Positions 9,359 to 19,189 are shown, counted from the stretch's first letter. The stretch: DNA of 22,510 bases from Gnetum montanum (GCA_015680685.1 MNCI01004480.1:549162-571671), one strand, 5' to 3'. The notes: a model not told the origin generated them from the sequence alone. Numbers and translations are program-made.

Positions 9359-10237
9359 TCATAATTCACAAATTGGCTACATCAACGAGGCCCCATTGAT
9401 GTAGGATCTTTTCTTGCCTATAAATACATGTCAACCCATCATGTTTAGGCATAAGTATGTAATAGTATAGCAAAGCTCTTGTAGTTTTTACATTTAAAAG
9501 TTAGAATATTTTCCCAAGTGCCTATAGCAGGAGTCATTGAGTGTATGAATCTTTATTTGAGCAATTTTGTACTTAAGCACAATAGTTTGCATGGCAATAA
9601 AGACGAGCTTTCTACTCAAACCTTACAACATTCTAGATGGTTTAAATGTTTCATTCATGCATTTAATGTTTTTAGCTATTTGTTCAATTTTTTCTAGTAA
9701 TTAAGCTAATTAAGTGAGTTTAAGTTAAATAGCAATTNATTTTTCTAGTAATTAAGCTAATTAAGTGAGTTTAAGTTAAATAGCAATTAAGTAAACACAT
9801 AAGTACAACCACTTCGAGCATGTGTATGACATTTGGTAATCCCAATAGCACTTATTGCTTGGTAACCTAGCAATGTTATATGTGTTCAAGATATGTACGG
9901 TAAGTGGGACGGGATACTTATGTTAGGACTACTTGAATAGTAGCTAGTCCATTAAATTAAAATAGGTATTAAATTACTTCATTCTCTATCTTGTTTATTC
10001 CAAGCACCAAACCATAAAATATAAAATGAAAAAAATCATGTATCTCAATTACACTTAAAATCATATCCTTGAGCTTCACAAGTGTAGTTATAAAGACATT
10101 GAATGTCCTCAACATAAAGTTTACTTTCTAGAGAACTAGTGCACTGAAAACTATAGAGTCCACAAAATTTGAACAAATTGCAAGTGAATGCTCTATGATT
10201 CATATGGTTAGGTGTATGGGTACCTCACCACTCATCA
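9359..10237 (+). repeat. family-1a LTR (3' LTR), plus orientation
   Basis: It is homologous to the minus-strand LTR at 142-1025 over its whole length. Landmarks: ACATCAACGAGGCCCCATTGATG (U3 motif, ~9379), TATAAATA at 9419-9426, poly(A) signal AATAAAGACGAGC at ~9597, CACATAAGTACAACC at ~9795, and terminal GGTACCTCACCACTCATCA to 10237. The start (TCATAA) is a decayed form of the TGATGA terminus of family 1. No upstream partner LTR is present within the window, so the element's 5' end is lost or replaced. It contains the only N of the window. Confidence 0.85.
9689..9788 (+). repeat. exact 49-bp duplication around a single N (likely assembly join)
   Basis: Bases 9689-9737 and 9740-9788 are identical (TTTTTCTAGTAATTAAGC... 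to ...AAATAGCAATT) and are separated by only NA. The homologous minus-strand LTR (about 590-660) has the segment once. A direct duplicate abutting a one-base gap is what results when two overlapping contigs are joined without merging. Confidence 0.85.
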
Positions 10238-11230
10238 AAGAGTTTAATGCCCATCAAAGCCAAGGTGATCTACTCCACGATCCAAGTGCTAAGCCACTCT
10301 TGATGTTATCAAACCTTTCTTTGTTGCTGCAACCTTGGATCTACTAATTGGATCACTGCTAGGAGGTGAGAAAGGTGGAATATTTGAATGTCAAGTTGCT
10401 CCATGCTAGGTTTGGAATCCTAAAAGTGTAGTGTTAACATCCATAATCCACCAAATCTCAAGGCCTCACTACTTCCACGTTGGTGTTCAAGAGAATGCAT
10501 GTATGGGAGCTTGCAAGAGCTCTTGAGCGCTTGAAAATGCCCCAAGTATGGAATTGTATGTATGAAAATTACTTGTGAGTTTTGAATCATTTTAAAAATT
10601 GCTAAAGCTTGTCAAAAATGTGGAACCCTTCAATTGTCTTTGAGGCTGGGTTTTATAGGATATTTGGACCATGAATGGGGCTACAAATTGGCTATGATTG
10701 GGTTGCAAAATGGCTGCAAATTTGATGTAATTTTTCTATAAATTGGCTTCCAAATTTAGGTGAAATGGATGCCCAAATTTGAGTGATTACTAAACATAGT
10801 AAGTGCTTCTCCCCATGGCCATTCCATTTTCTAAAAATAGTAACTAGGCATCCCTTCCACGTTGGAGATGAACCTTCCATGCTAAGCTCTCCACCATGCT
10901 TATTAAAGTGGCTAGTCAATGTTTACGTGCATAACTTAATGAATCTTGCTTCTTATGGCTTCCATGCTGGGGGATTGAATTTTCAACATTGGGGGAAAAA
11001 CTTTCCAGTCTGCGGGAAAAGTTTCCAAGCTAGGGGAAAACTTTCTAGATTGGGGGGAAAATTTTAAAGCTAGGGGAAAGTTTCCAAATTGTACATTTGG
11101 TCTCCATGTTGACGGGAGAAAAGTCTCCAAACTATGCATTTGGTCTCTACACTGAAGGAAGGAAAGTTCTCAAACCCCCCACCCTTTAATGCTAGGGGTA
11201 GGTAATATATACCCCCTTGCAGGTGTTTCT
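10238..11230 (-). repeat. probable minus-strand LTR/promoter region of another element
   Basis: On the minus strand this stretch has the layout of an LTR: tandem repeats (10962-11125), ~300 bases further on CCTATAAAACCC (plus TTTTATA at 10651-10657), then a ~400-base leader-like stretch with CTCTTGCAAGCTCCCATAC and CCACGTTGGTG-type blocks. There is no second copy in the window to prove an LTR, and the frames on both strands here look like shadows of low-complexity sequence. The right boundary is a guess. Confidence 0.35.
10962..11125. repeat. minisatellite, ~20-bp units
   Basis: Six adjacent units of 19-21 bp start at 10962, 10983, 11004, 11024, 11044 and 11064. The consensus is close to TCCAAGCTAGGGGAAAACTT. 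A degenerate continuation with GGGAGAAAAGTC runs to ~11125. Unit length is not a multiple of three, so the repeated GGKF/ETFP-like peptides in the frames are by-products and not protein repeats. Confidence 0.75.
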
Positions 11231-11352
11231 AATCTAGAAAAATGCATACCCTCCATAAAACCCATCAATCACATTTTCTAGCATTGGAAAAGGAATTTTT
11301 GACCCTCCTCCCCTGACTCAAATATAGATACTATGTGGCATTTTCACTTGGG
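11231..11352. other. unassigned stretch before copy B
   Basis: This is AT-rich sequence with a C-rich patch (GACCCTCCTCCCCTGACTC, ~11308). I see no gene and no repeat partner here. Confidence 0.3.
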
Positions 11353-12100
11353 GATTAAGGCTTTGACCAGTTATGAGGCATTTTTTAACCCTAAAGGCAT
11401 AAAGTATGTAGAATTGCCCATTGTGGGTTACAATTTTCACATTTATAATGAAATTTTTCCTCAATTTTCAACGGGTGAAAGCTACATGATGAAGATTGTT
11501 TATAACATGTAAAATTTTGTGGTGTTTCACCTCTTCCTTCAAATGAGTAGCATTTTGACAAGATCATCACTCCTTCCATATTAGATAGTGAGAAGGATTG
11601 TTCAACTCTAGCTAGACATGAGATAGTTACTAGGCCATCCTAGGCATATGACTCAGAAAATGCATCTAATTTAGAGGAGCTTGATGCATCACCTGCATGA
11701 GTCCAAGGGGAGATTTCTGATCCTATGCAGCCTGGACCTAGTTCTCATCATCATCATCATGATCCATAGACTTTTGAGTAGCATGCCATGGAGAGCATTT
11801 TTGAGCCTTCTTCTCAGTGAAGAACAATTGGCCCCATCACATATCAAAGAAAGGATACTTCCTCATATTATCAGTAGGCTCCAATTCATCCACCCACTTC
11901 ACTAGAATTTTGGGTTAAACTTCATCCCAAGAGAGCTCTTGTCCATGTTCCATCATTAGATGATGATAATGATGATGAGAAACACATCTTCAATGCCAGC
12001 ACCAGTAGTGACAATGATGAGGAAAATACTTATAGGCCTTCTAATACAACAACTAATTTTGATAATGAGTTTGATGATGCTACAAAGATGAGCAACTAGG
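11353..12100 (+). pseudogene. decayed retroelement ORF, copy B (acidic C-terminus)
   Basis: The start is a readable stretch of ~53 codons (GIKALTSYEAFFNPKGIKYV ... ESYMMKIVYNM, to ~11510) with no match in copy A; it may be a divergent or replaced N-terminal part. From ~11585 it parallels copy A: DSEKD, then a Ser/Pro-rich middle, MESIF (~11790, also ~2510), and an acidic end with LDDDNDDEKHIF, STSSDNDEENTYRPS and a final DDATKMSN before the stop. The matching acidic end of copy A is TSSDDEEEETYHPS. A (CAT)n run near 11748 encodes His in one frame. The PF20167-like core seen in copy A is not recognisable here. The family-2 polypurine tract and LTR follow. Confidence 0.55.
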
Positions 12101-12530
12101 TTCTAGTACTAGTCCATCCTTTTGGATGATGTCCAAAAAAGGGAAGAGTTTTTGTGGACATTTGAGGATTTGTGAATTCTTTGGATAGTTTTATATGGAT
12201 ATATAAATATAGATGAACATGTATTTTAACCTTTGTATATCATGGTGGACAATGTATGATAGTATTATTATTAATCATGTTTATGTATATGGATAGCTTT
12301 TTATGATATCATGATATATTATAAGATAGGGTTGGCATTTAGATAGCTTATGGAGATATTCTTGTATTATATTTTTTCTTTAACCTATTTCCTTAATCCT
12401 TTTAACCCTATTCCAATGTTACCCACAACTACAATTGAAATTTATATGTCTTAAATGCTTTTATCATTTATCATTTAATTTATGTCCTATGAATGGTACT
12501 AATCCATTTTCTTAAGTTTTTGACATCACC
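12101..12530 (+). other. 3' internal untranslated stretch of the copy-B element
   Basis: This AT-rich stretch is equivalent to 2786-3235 of copy A. It begins just after the acidic ORF and ends in CCATTTTCTTAAGTTTTTGACATCACC. Both copies also contain ATTTATATGT.TTAA and TATGTCCTA blocks. No gene is seen. Confidence 0.5.
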
Positions 12531-12544
12531 AAAAAGGGCGAGAT
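12531..12544 (+). promoter_or_regulatory. polypurine tract of family-2 element, copy B
   Basis: AAAAAGGGCGAGAT stands immediately before the LTR start TGTTGAATTTTTGG. One C interrupts the purine run compared with copy A, in keeping with decay. Confidence 0.7.
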
Positions 12545-13440
12545 TGTTGAATTTTTGGTATGTCAAAAACCTTAAGGGAAATGAAGAATGTAGAATGTAT
12601 GTGTATGATTGATTTTGCAGGGCCATGAACAAGAACTTCACAAAGAGATGTGAGAATTCAATTAAGCAAGATCTACATTAACATGTCAAAATGATGACTA
12701 CATAGACAAGATGAAAGCATCGATGAAAATGGAGTCTACAAACCAAACTAAGGTGTTTCAATGACTACCAAGGTGTCAAATTGACATGATAATGCCTCAG
12801 ACTACAAAGTACAAAAGTGGAATAGATGTCTTTAAAAAAAAGTAGACATATACCTCAAACAATAGACATCAATAGGTAGATGTCTCATTTTCTAGGTAGA
12901 CATCTCTTCTACATTGAGATTTATCTTAGGTAGATGTCTAAACTTTAACTAGACATCTATACTAGCTATTTTCTAGCTATTGAATGAATTCTAAGGAGTT
13001 TTCATAAACTCCAAGACTATAAGTAAATGTCAAAATATTGGGAATTGTGCAAGAACTATTCACAAAATACTTATCATTGGCTATTCTAAGTAATTTTGTT
13101 TTGCTCTTTATTGTAATATCATTTTCTTGTTGTGATTATACTAAGCTTCAAGTACAAGGATCTATAAATTTAATTACACTCTTTTATTATTCTTTTCTTT
13201 CTTTGGTGTAGCCCTATAAGGTTGATGTGCTCCATGTGATAAGACATCCTTGTTGAGCTTGTCGAGATCTTGTGGGATTGAGTGGTTTTACGATGTAAAA
13301 ACACTCTAATGTGGAGCTCAATTTTGTAAAGGTTGTGGATCCTCTAAACCACATATTGATCTTCTTAGGACCTCATAGGCTTGAGTAGTTTCATAGCAAT
13401 AAAACACTTCGAAGCATAGCTCAAAGCTTGTACAGGGTAT
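12545..13440 (+). repeat. family-2 LTR, copy B (3' LTR)
   Basis: It is homologous to 3250-4165: start TTTTTGGTATGTCAAAA, hairpin arms at 12824-12959, TATAAGTAA at ~13019, TTGATGTGCTCC at ~13222, TTGTGGGATTGAGTGGTTTTA and GGAGCTCAATTTTGTAAAGG. Near its end an internal unit of ~105 bases is present twice in tandem (starting about 13265 and 13369). The right boundary is approximate. Confidence 0.7.
12824..12959. repeat. hairpin-arm array in family-2 LTR copy B
   Basis: AGATGTCT occurs at 12824, 12878 and 12932, AGACATCT at 12898 and 12951, with near copies AGACATA (12844) and AGACATCA (12864). TAGATGTCTA (12931-12940) and TAGACATCTA (12950-12959) form a perfect 10-bp stem with a 9-base loop. 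The core motif is the same as in copy A but the flanking bases differ (TAGATGTCTA against AAGATGTCTT). Confidence 0.8.
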
Positions 13441-13559
13441 GATGCCCTTCAAACTAAATTTTGAAGAAACAAAGTCCAGAGATGTCCACCGATTCTACCC
13501 TCCAAGTGTGGATATATCCAAGTTGGGGTGAAATGAAGATCAATTCTACTTAAGATGGA

Positions 13560-14174
13560 TCCTCTAAACTTGAAAAATAATTTTTATATATTTTGTAAAA
13601 TAGAAACATTGTACACATTTAGGATATTTGGGTTCTATATTTATTTTTATGAAAAAATAATATAGTATGATAGATGTGAAATTTTGATTATGATATTATA
13701 GGAATCATTTCATATTTTGGCATGTACTATACTTTTGGAAAAAAATATTATCTTCTTATATATTAATATTTTATTAGTTCTTCTTTTAATTTGTATTATT
13801 TAATTTGATAAAATTCAAATGTGAATATCTTTATTTCTAGATGTCCATTTCAGATGAAACAGGTGTTCTTGAAAATGTAATTTTATGTACTTTTTTTAAT
13901 GATGAAAATAGTTGACTTTTCTAAAATCTACATTTTTATGGTTATATTAATTTCCATTTTTTAAAAGAATTTTATTTAATTATTTATATGTAAGTAAGAA
14001 ATTTTCTTGCTCTATGTTGCTCTACTATATTTATGCTTCTAATTTATCATTTGTATTTATTTTACGATTACTTTTTGAGTCAATACATTAACGATAAAGC
14101 TAGATTCGTGGGGCGCCATAATAGTTTTCTTAGTTATTTATAAAATTTTATAGATAATTAATAGAGGTGTCACA
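13560..14174 (+). repeat. LTR-like AT-rich region ending at a Ty3/gypsy-type LTR end
   Basis: This is very AT-rich sequence with GATTCGTGGGGCGCCATAAT at ~14104 and a CACA end at 14174, four bases before a primer-binding site. By position it is the 3' part of a 5' LTR. No second copy is in view, so the left boundary is unknown. Confidence 0.45.
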
Positions 14175-14178
14175 TGAG

Positions 14179-14190
14179 TGGCATTAGAGC
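14179..14190 (+). promoter_or_regulatory. primer-binding site, initiator-Met tRNA type
   Basis: TGGCATTAGAGC, followed by ATGG, differs by two transitions from TGGTATCAGAGC, the usual plant retrotransposon site for tRNA-iMet. It lies four bases after the LTR end. This marks the start of the interior of the older gypsy-like element. Confidence 0.75.
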
Positions 14191-14448
14191 ATGGATTTTT
14201 TCTTTTTATGTTATCATATTAAATTTTTCTAGGTATTATTGATTTTTTAATATTTTTTTAAATTTTATTCATTACAAAATGAGGAAATAAGATCACTTAA
14301 TACTATGAAAAAAATTCTCAAAATAATCTAGCAATGCAAAATTAGATGTTTGAGGAAGTATTGATTTTCTTCCAAAATGAAAACTAGAATAATCACAATG
14401 AAGGCTCAAGAAATAAAGTAAATGCACAAGAGAAAAGGTGACTACTTT

Positions 14449-15220
14449 ACAGTTTCAAGAGGCTAAATTCTCCTACCTTCTTAGGTACTAAAGACACTAA
14501 TATTGCTATGGAATGGCTATAGGAATTAGAATAAGCTTACTAAAGATTACATTGTACTAGTTTTGAAAAGAACTATTTAGCTTTATATTTATTATAAAGT
14601 GTAGTTGAGTGATCTTGGGAAGCAAGAAAAAGAATTTGATATACGAAGGATGAAGAAATAAATTGGAAATAATTCATCAAAGCTTTTAATGACACATATC
14701 GATCTAAGATATATTAGAAGAAGGAAAAAGATGATATCAATCAATTGATTAAAGCATCCAAATGTGTTTATGGCTACGATAATAGGTTTACTAAACTTTG
14801 TGAATATGTTTCCCATGTTTTGCAAAATAAAATTATCCATACTTAAAAATTTGTAAAAGAATCAAGGACTTGATTTAAAATAATAATTGTAGCATTAACC
14901 TTGAATAGCTATGAGGTGGTAGGGCCTAAGTCATTATTGTAGAAAGGAAAAAAATTGAGGATGTAGCTTGAAGAGGTAAAAAGAGAAATAAAGAAGCATT
15001 AACTAGAATTGATTAAGGAATATTCCAACAACCTAGGAAACTAACAAGACTAGTCCAACAATAGCCTAGGGGATTTAATGGTCCACTTCATCCATTTAAT
15101 CTTAGGTTTCTACTAGGATCTAATATTTTCTTCTATTGTAAAGTAGTTGACCATTTTAAGAAAGAGTGTTTAAAGCTACTTCAAAGGGATATTGCTATGC
15201 AGAATAAGAGAATAAAACCT
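14449..15220 (+). pseudogene. dead Ty3/gypsy-like gag with degenerate zinc knuckle
   Basis: A plus-strand frame reads FKRLNSPTFLGTKDTNIAME, then WL*ELE*AY*RLHCTSFEKN (14449-14575), the usual opening of plant gypsy gag (NPPxFxGxxDxxxAExWLxELEKxFxxxxC). Further pieces are EEINWK and FNDTYRSKIY (~14655-14715), equivalent to the FxxxFxxxYxP part, and a charged linker (~14940-15010). At 15122-15169 NIFFYCKVVDHFKKEC is a CCHC knuckle whose first Cys has become Phe. Many stops are TAG. No protease or reverse transcriptase follows before the insertion at 15441. It belongs to the element whose primer site is at 14179. Confidence 0.75.
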
Positions 15221-15440
15221 TAATGGATTTTTAGTTTGATGAACCCTTAATTACTACTCTAAAATTTTATCATATTTTAATAAAAATTCTTAATGTTTAA
15301 TTTAGCTTGATAAATGGAATTATAGGATGAGTTATGGTATGTAATCATGAGCTTACCATGAGTTGTTATGCTCTACCATGAGATAATTATGATCAAACCA
15401 TGAGTCATGGTGTATTAAGAAATAGAGAAAATATGAAAAC
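15221..15440 (+). other. host sequence left of the nested insertion, with CATGAGTCATGG motifs
   Basis: AT-rich sequence carries ATGAGTTATGG (~15329), ACCATGAGTTG (~15356), ACCATGAGATA (~15375) and the perfect palindrome ACCATGAGTCATGGT at 15397-15411. The same motifs resume right of the inserted element (21545 onward), so this was one region before the insertion. Confidence 0.6.
15436..15440 (+). repeat. target-site duplication AAAAC (left)
   Basis: AAAAC directly precedes the 5' LTR start TGATGA and is repeated at 21511-21515 directly after the 3' LTR end TCATCA. A 5-bp duplication is the usual length for LTR retrotransposons. Confidence 0.85.
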
Positions 15441-16391
15441 TGATGAAGCATCGGTTAACTATGTTGATGCGACCATGTCAAGGTAGACACCTTAATGTAG
15501 ATGCCTCGATGCATGTCATCACATCGGTTTGAATAAAAAGTTATTTTTTCTCAGCTACGATATTGGATACCTGATATTAGGGGACAAGATGCAATGTCAA
15601 ATATCTAATATTGTGGGATGTGTGTCAGCCTATAAATATAGCACTTGGATGCATAGTTTGGGAATAAGTCTTTATCAATAGATTAGTCAAACTCTTGTAG
15701 TTTTATTTTGTAGTCTGAGAGAATACTCAGTGAGTGCCTACAATGTGGATTTGAGTTAGTTGTGTGGTGTCTTATTTGAGTGGCAGTGTACCTAGACACA
15801 TTCCATGAATGAAAATAAGATCAAGATTGATTCTTAATCATTACAACACTTTGACTTAGATTAGATTTACTTTCCATGTAATTTACTTTTCATGTACTAA
15901 GTTAATATTTACGTTTTCATGCATATTAATGAACTAGCAGAATGAGTATGACTAGCTTTGAACATAAACAAATATTCACTTGGTAATCCCAATAGCATTA
16001 TTGCTTGGTTTGCCTAGTAGCATAGTGCTTGATAATCTTAGTAGTGGATATGTGGGTTCAAGACATGTACAGCAAGCTAGGAATGAACACTCATCACTCA
16101 TAGGCTATTTTAGACTTCACTTTCCATCGTTAAGTACTTTAAATAATTAATTTCTTTATTATTGTTAGGAGTAGCATAAGGTTGAAACAACATCAAAAAT
16201 CATATGGCTCACTTTGTACTAAATCATACATGACAAAGGTACCACTAGTCCAAGTGGAAAGATAGTGAACTGTGATTAAGGAATAATGATCTAGATGCCA
16301 CAACTAGTCCCATCCATAGAATTTGACTAGAGTATGTGTGAACACTTGTTATTTGTATAGTTCGATGTAAGGGGTACCTCACCACTCATCA
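15441..16391 (+). repeat. 5' LTR of the nested element (family 1b)
   Basis: It starts TGATGAAGCATCGG and ends GGGGTACCTCACCACTCATCA. U3 holds tandem 14-mers (TAGACACCTTAATG at 15484, TAGATGCCTCGATG at 15498). TATAAATA is at 15631-15638, followed by AGTCAAACTCTTGTAGTTTTAT and GAGTGCC blocks, which correspond position by position to CAAAGCTCTTGTAGTTTTTA and AAGTGCC of family 1a. Families 1a and 1b are therefore branches of one LTR lineage. Confidence 0.9.
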
Positions 16392-16394
16392 TTA

Positions 16395-16416
16395 GCACCA
16401 TTATCAGGAATGGTGC
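16395..16416 (+). other. 8-bp perfect hairpin just inside the 5' LTR; weak primer site
   Basis: GCACCATT (16395-16402), loop ATCAGG, AATGGTGC (16409-16416). The hairpin starts four bases after the LTR end, where the primer-binding site should be. A TATCAG core at 16402-16407 is all that recalls the tRNA-iMet site (6 of 12 bases), so the primer site is either decayed or for another tRNA. Confidence 0.5.
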
Positions 16417-16522
16417 CAGTTATCTAGATTAATTATAGTATACACAATCATTGTAAGAGTATCAAATATTTATCTTTTAGAAAATATTAACATTTTATTT
16501 TATAGTCACACACGTTGAAACC

Positions 16523-19189
16523 ATGTCTTCTTCACATAGGACCAATAACACATCATATGATGAGAACATTCATTTGAGAATTAATACAATCTACACTAAA
16601 GAGAATTGGGGTGAACAACCTCAACTAGGAATTTCATATGCTCATTTCCACTCTTACTATACTCAAGGACTAGGTTCACCTAAGGTAGATAATCCTAGAG
16701 AAGATGGAGTAATTCCTAGATCAAGAAGGGCCTCAAGGCCTAGGACATCCTCTAAACCTAGACAAGATAAATCAAGGGACCATGGGGAGAACTATAGGAG
16801 CCATGGCAATTCTCTCAATTCCTCATCTTCCTCTTCCTCTTCAATGTCTAGTTCTAACAAAGATAAACATAGGTATAGAGATAGATCTTTACTATGGGAT
16901 CAATATAAAGATAGAATTGAACCCAAGGGTAAATAAAAGACATCAAAATGAGCATAGATAAGATTATCACAATCAGACAAATAGAAATATAGATTATCAC
17001 CATGACATGTCTCGTACAGATGAACCCTTGTTGGCTACTAGGGACCTAATGTAGACTAGGGAGGTAGTTTAGATACCCCAAAGGCATCAAAGGGATAGCC
17101 ACATAAAATGGCTTAACATGAACAACATTTCTAAATTTAGGGGAGGCTATAATTCTAATCCACAACATTAATTACAAGTCTTTCATGATGCTTGTGCCTT
17201 GCAAAATATCAAAAATAAGTGGCAAAAGCTTAAGCTCTTCCCTAGGACAATAATAGGCAAAGCTAAAATTTGGTATGGATCATTGGAACCAAGTTCCATC
17301 CACTAGTGGTTCACAATGCTAGGACTTTTAAATGAAAAATACCAAACCTATGTGAGAGTGTCCAACCTAAGAAAACAAATCCAAGGATGGAAGCAAGAAA
17401 ATCATGAACCCTTGGATGTGGCCTTGCATAGATACTATTTGTGTCCTAGCCATCATTTCTCTCAAAAAGAATAATATTTCCACAACATAGATGGGCTTCA
17501 GAATGAAACAAGGGAAACCCTTGGGATTTATGCCCAAGGTTAGTTATACAAACTAAAAGTCCATCAGTTACAAAGGCTAATCAAGTGGGTGGAGAAAGAA
17601 GGAGAGATATGTAAATGAGAGAATGTAAAGGACAATAAATGGGATCCAACTCTTCAAAAGAAAAGGGTTCATATCTATGATAAGGAAAAAGAGGCAACTC
17701 TTGATGAGCTGATTTCACAACAAACCTTGCTAATACAAAAGTCTATCAATGAGCTTGAAGCAAGGCTAGATAGGATGTGGGAGTTGATGAATGACAAAGT
17801 TACAACTTACATAAAAACTATAGAGGAGAGAGTAATGCAAAAGGAATTAAGTGATCAAAACAAGAAGAGGAAAAAGAACTAAGAAATAGGTAGCAACACT
17901 TATTGGCAAAAAAGGAAATTTGTTGTAATAGAAGAGGATATAGACTCAACCATAGAAGAAGATGATGGATATGACATCTGCCTATATGATCATATAAAGG
18001 GTTATTGCCTAGTTATGTTACATCTACATAAGTATTAGGCTTTTGTTTTGAATCCAAAGTTCATACAAAAGTAAATGCCTAGGAAATTACCTTTATCACA
18101 AGGTAATTATAGATAGTTCTACAACCAACCATACTATATTGATGGGACTTCTTATTAGCCTAAAAACTATCATTAACTATAGTGGAAAACCCCACAGTCA
18201 TGGGGGAGGCCATCATCAAACCAGCACTACCATTGCTACCAGCTAGACCTGTACATATAATATGTTCAACAACCTATTTTCCTACCTAGTTTTACTTCCT
18301 CTACATCAAATCACTATTACCACTCTCCTAAGTATCATCAACCTGAAACATCTTCTAAAGGATCACCACCTCATGCCTCTTATCCTCCATCATATCCTCA
18401 ATATTCTCATACTTTCCTCCACCATATGTCATCGCCAACACAGGAAGGTTTGGAACCACAACAACAATGAAAGAATGTCACTTGTGCTATGAACATAGAT
18501 GGAAATGACAATGCTATTAGATTTCAACCACAACCTTGGAAACGGTCTTTCTTTAGGGTAGTTTTCTCACATAAGCATAAACCTCATACACCTCCTGGCA
18601 CATCAAAACCCACAAAAGGCCAATCTAGTGCAACATCCTTCCTCATAAAAAATGTCTCCTAAACATATGCAAAAGCCAACAACCATCACCACTTCAACAC
18701 AGGATGGAAATGATGAACCTATCACTATGAAGAGATAGAAGAATCCATGTATCACTACTAATAGTAAAGGGTGCAGTTGTGGGCTAGAAATTCAAAATAT
18801 TAACACAACTCACAACAAAGTTTAGGAGCAAGTGTGTGAGCAAAAACCAATCTACATAGTAGCCACTAAACCAAAGACACCCAATGCCTCAAAAATGAAA
18901 ATATAAAACTATTTCAAAGATTCATGGAAGTAACTAATCAACTTATTAGTTCTAGAATTAAGAAAATTGACCAAATAGAGGACTTAGGCATAGATATCTT
19001 ACACATTGATTATACACTAGAAGAGGATATTAAACATGGAGACCTAGGAAATAAAATAGAAAATCAAGAAGAAGAAGCAAACACATCTAGATCATCCAAA
19101 AAAAAAATACCTTCAAGTCTAGATGAAGATACATCTCCTAATGATCCAAATGAGACTATCACCAATGTTAGATGTGCTACCACATGATT
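16523..19189 (+). pseudogene. gag-like polyprotein of the nested element, broken
   Basis: The ATG at 16523 opens 137 intact codons: a Ser/Arg/Lys-rich N-terminus with a Ser run (~16816-16850). A +1 shift near 16932 then leads to one frame readable to ~18660 through about 18 stops. At ~17109-17450 this frame shows the retrotransposon gag core (PF03732 type): KWLNMNNISKFRGGY, AKIWYGSLEPSSIH*WFTML and NEKYQTYV, then LRKQIQGWKQENHEPLDVAL and HRYYLCPSHHF. A coiled coil (LDELISQQTLLIQKSINELE, ~17700-17870) follows, then an acidic piece (VVIEEDIDSTIEEDDGYDIC) and a Pro/His/Tyr/Gln-rich part (~18170-18450). Two compensating shifts (about 18660 and 18880) give a last charged part, ENIKLFQRFMEVTNQLI to NVRCATT (stop at 19187). 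The reconstructed span is ~890 codons, long for gag alone, with no zinc knuckle seen. Normal role: the particle shell that packages element RNA. Confidence 0.75.

Noticed and set aside
10692-11139. Overlapping ORFs on both strands with repeated GGKF or ETFP peptides
   Set aside because: The repeats come from a ~20-bp minisatellite whose period is not a multiple of three.
11681-11905. 74-codon ORF with LVLIIIIMI run
   Set aside because: The Ile run is the off-frame reading of a (CAT)n microsatellite; the neighbouring frame matches copy A.
14592-14840. 82-codon minus-strand hydrophobic ORF
   Set aside because: It is the antisense shadow of the plus-strand gag remnant, which carries recognisable gag and zinc-knuckle motifs.
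18262-18492. 76-codon ORF in the nested element
   Set aside because: It lies in another frame across the Pro/His-rich part of the gag-like frame; the gag frame explains this stretch better.
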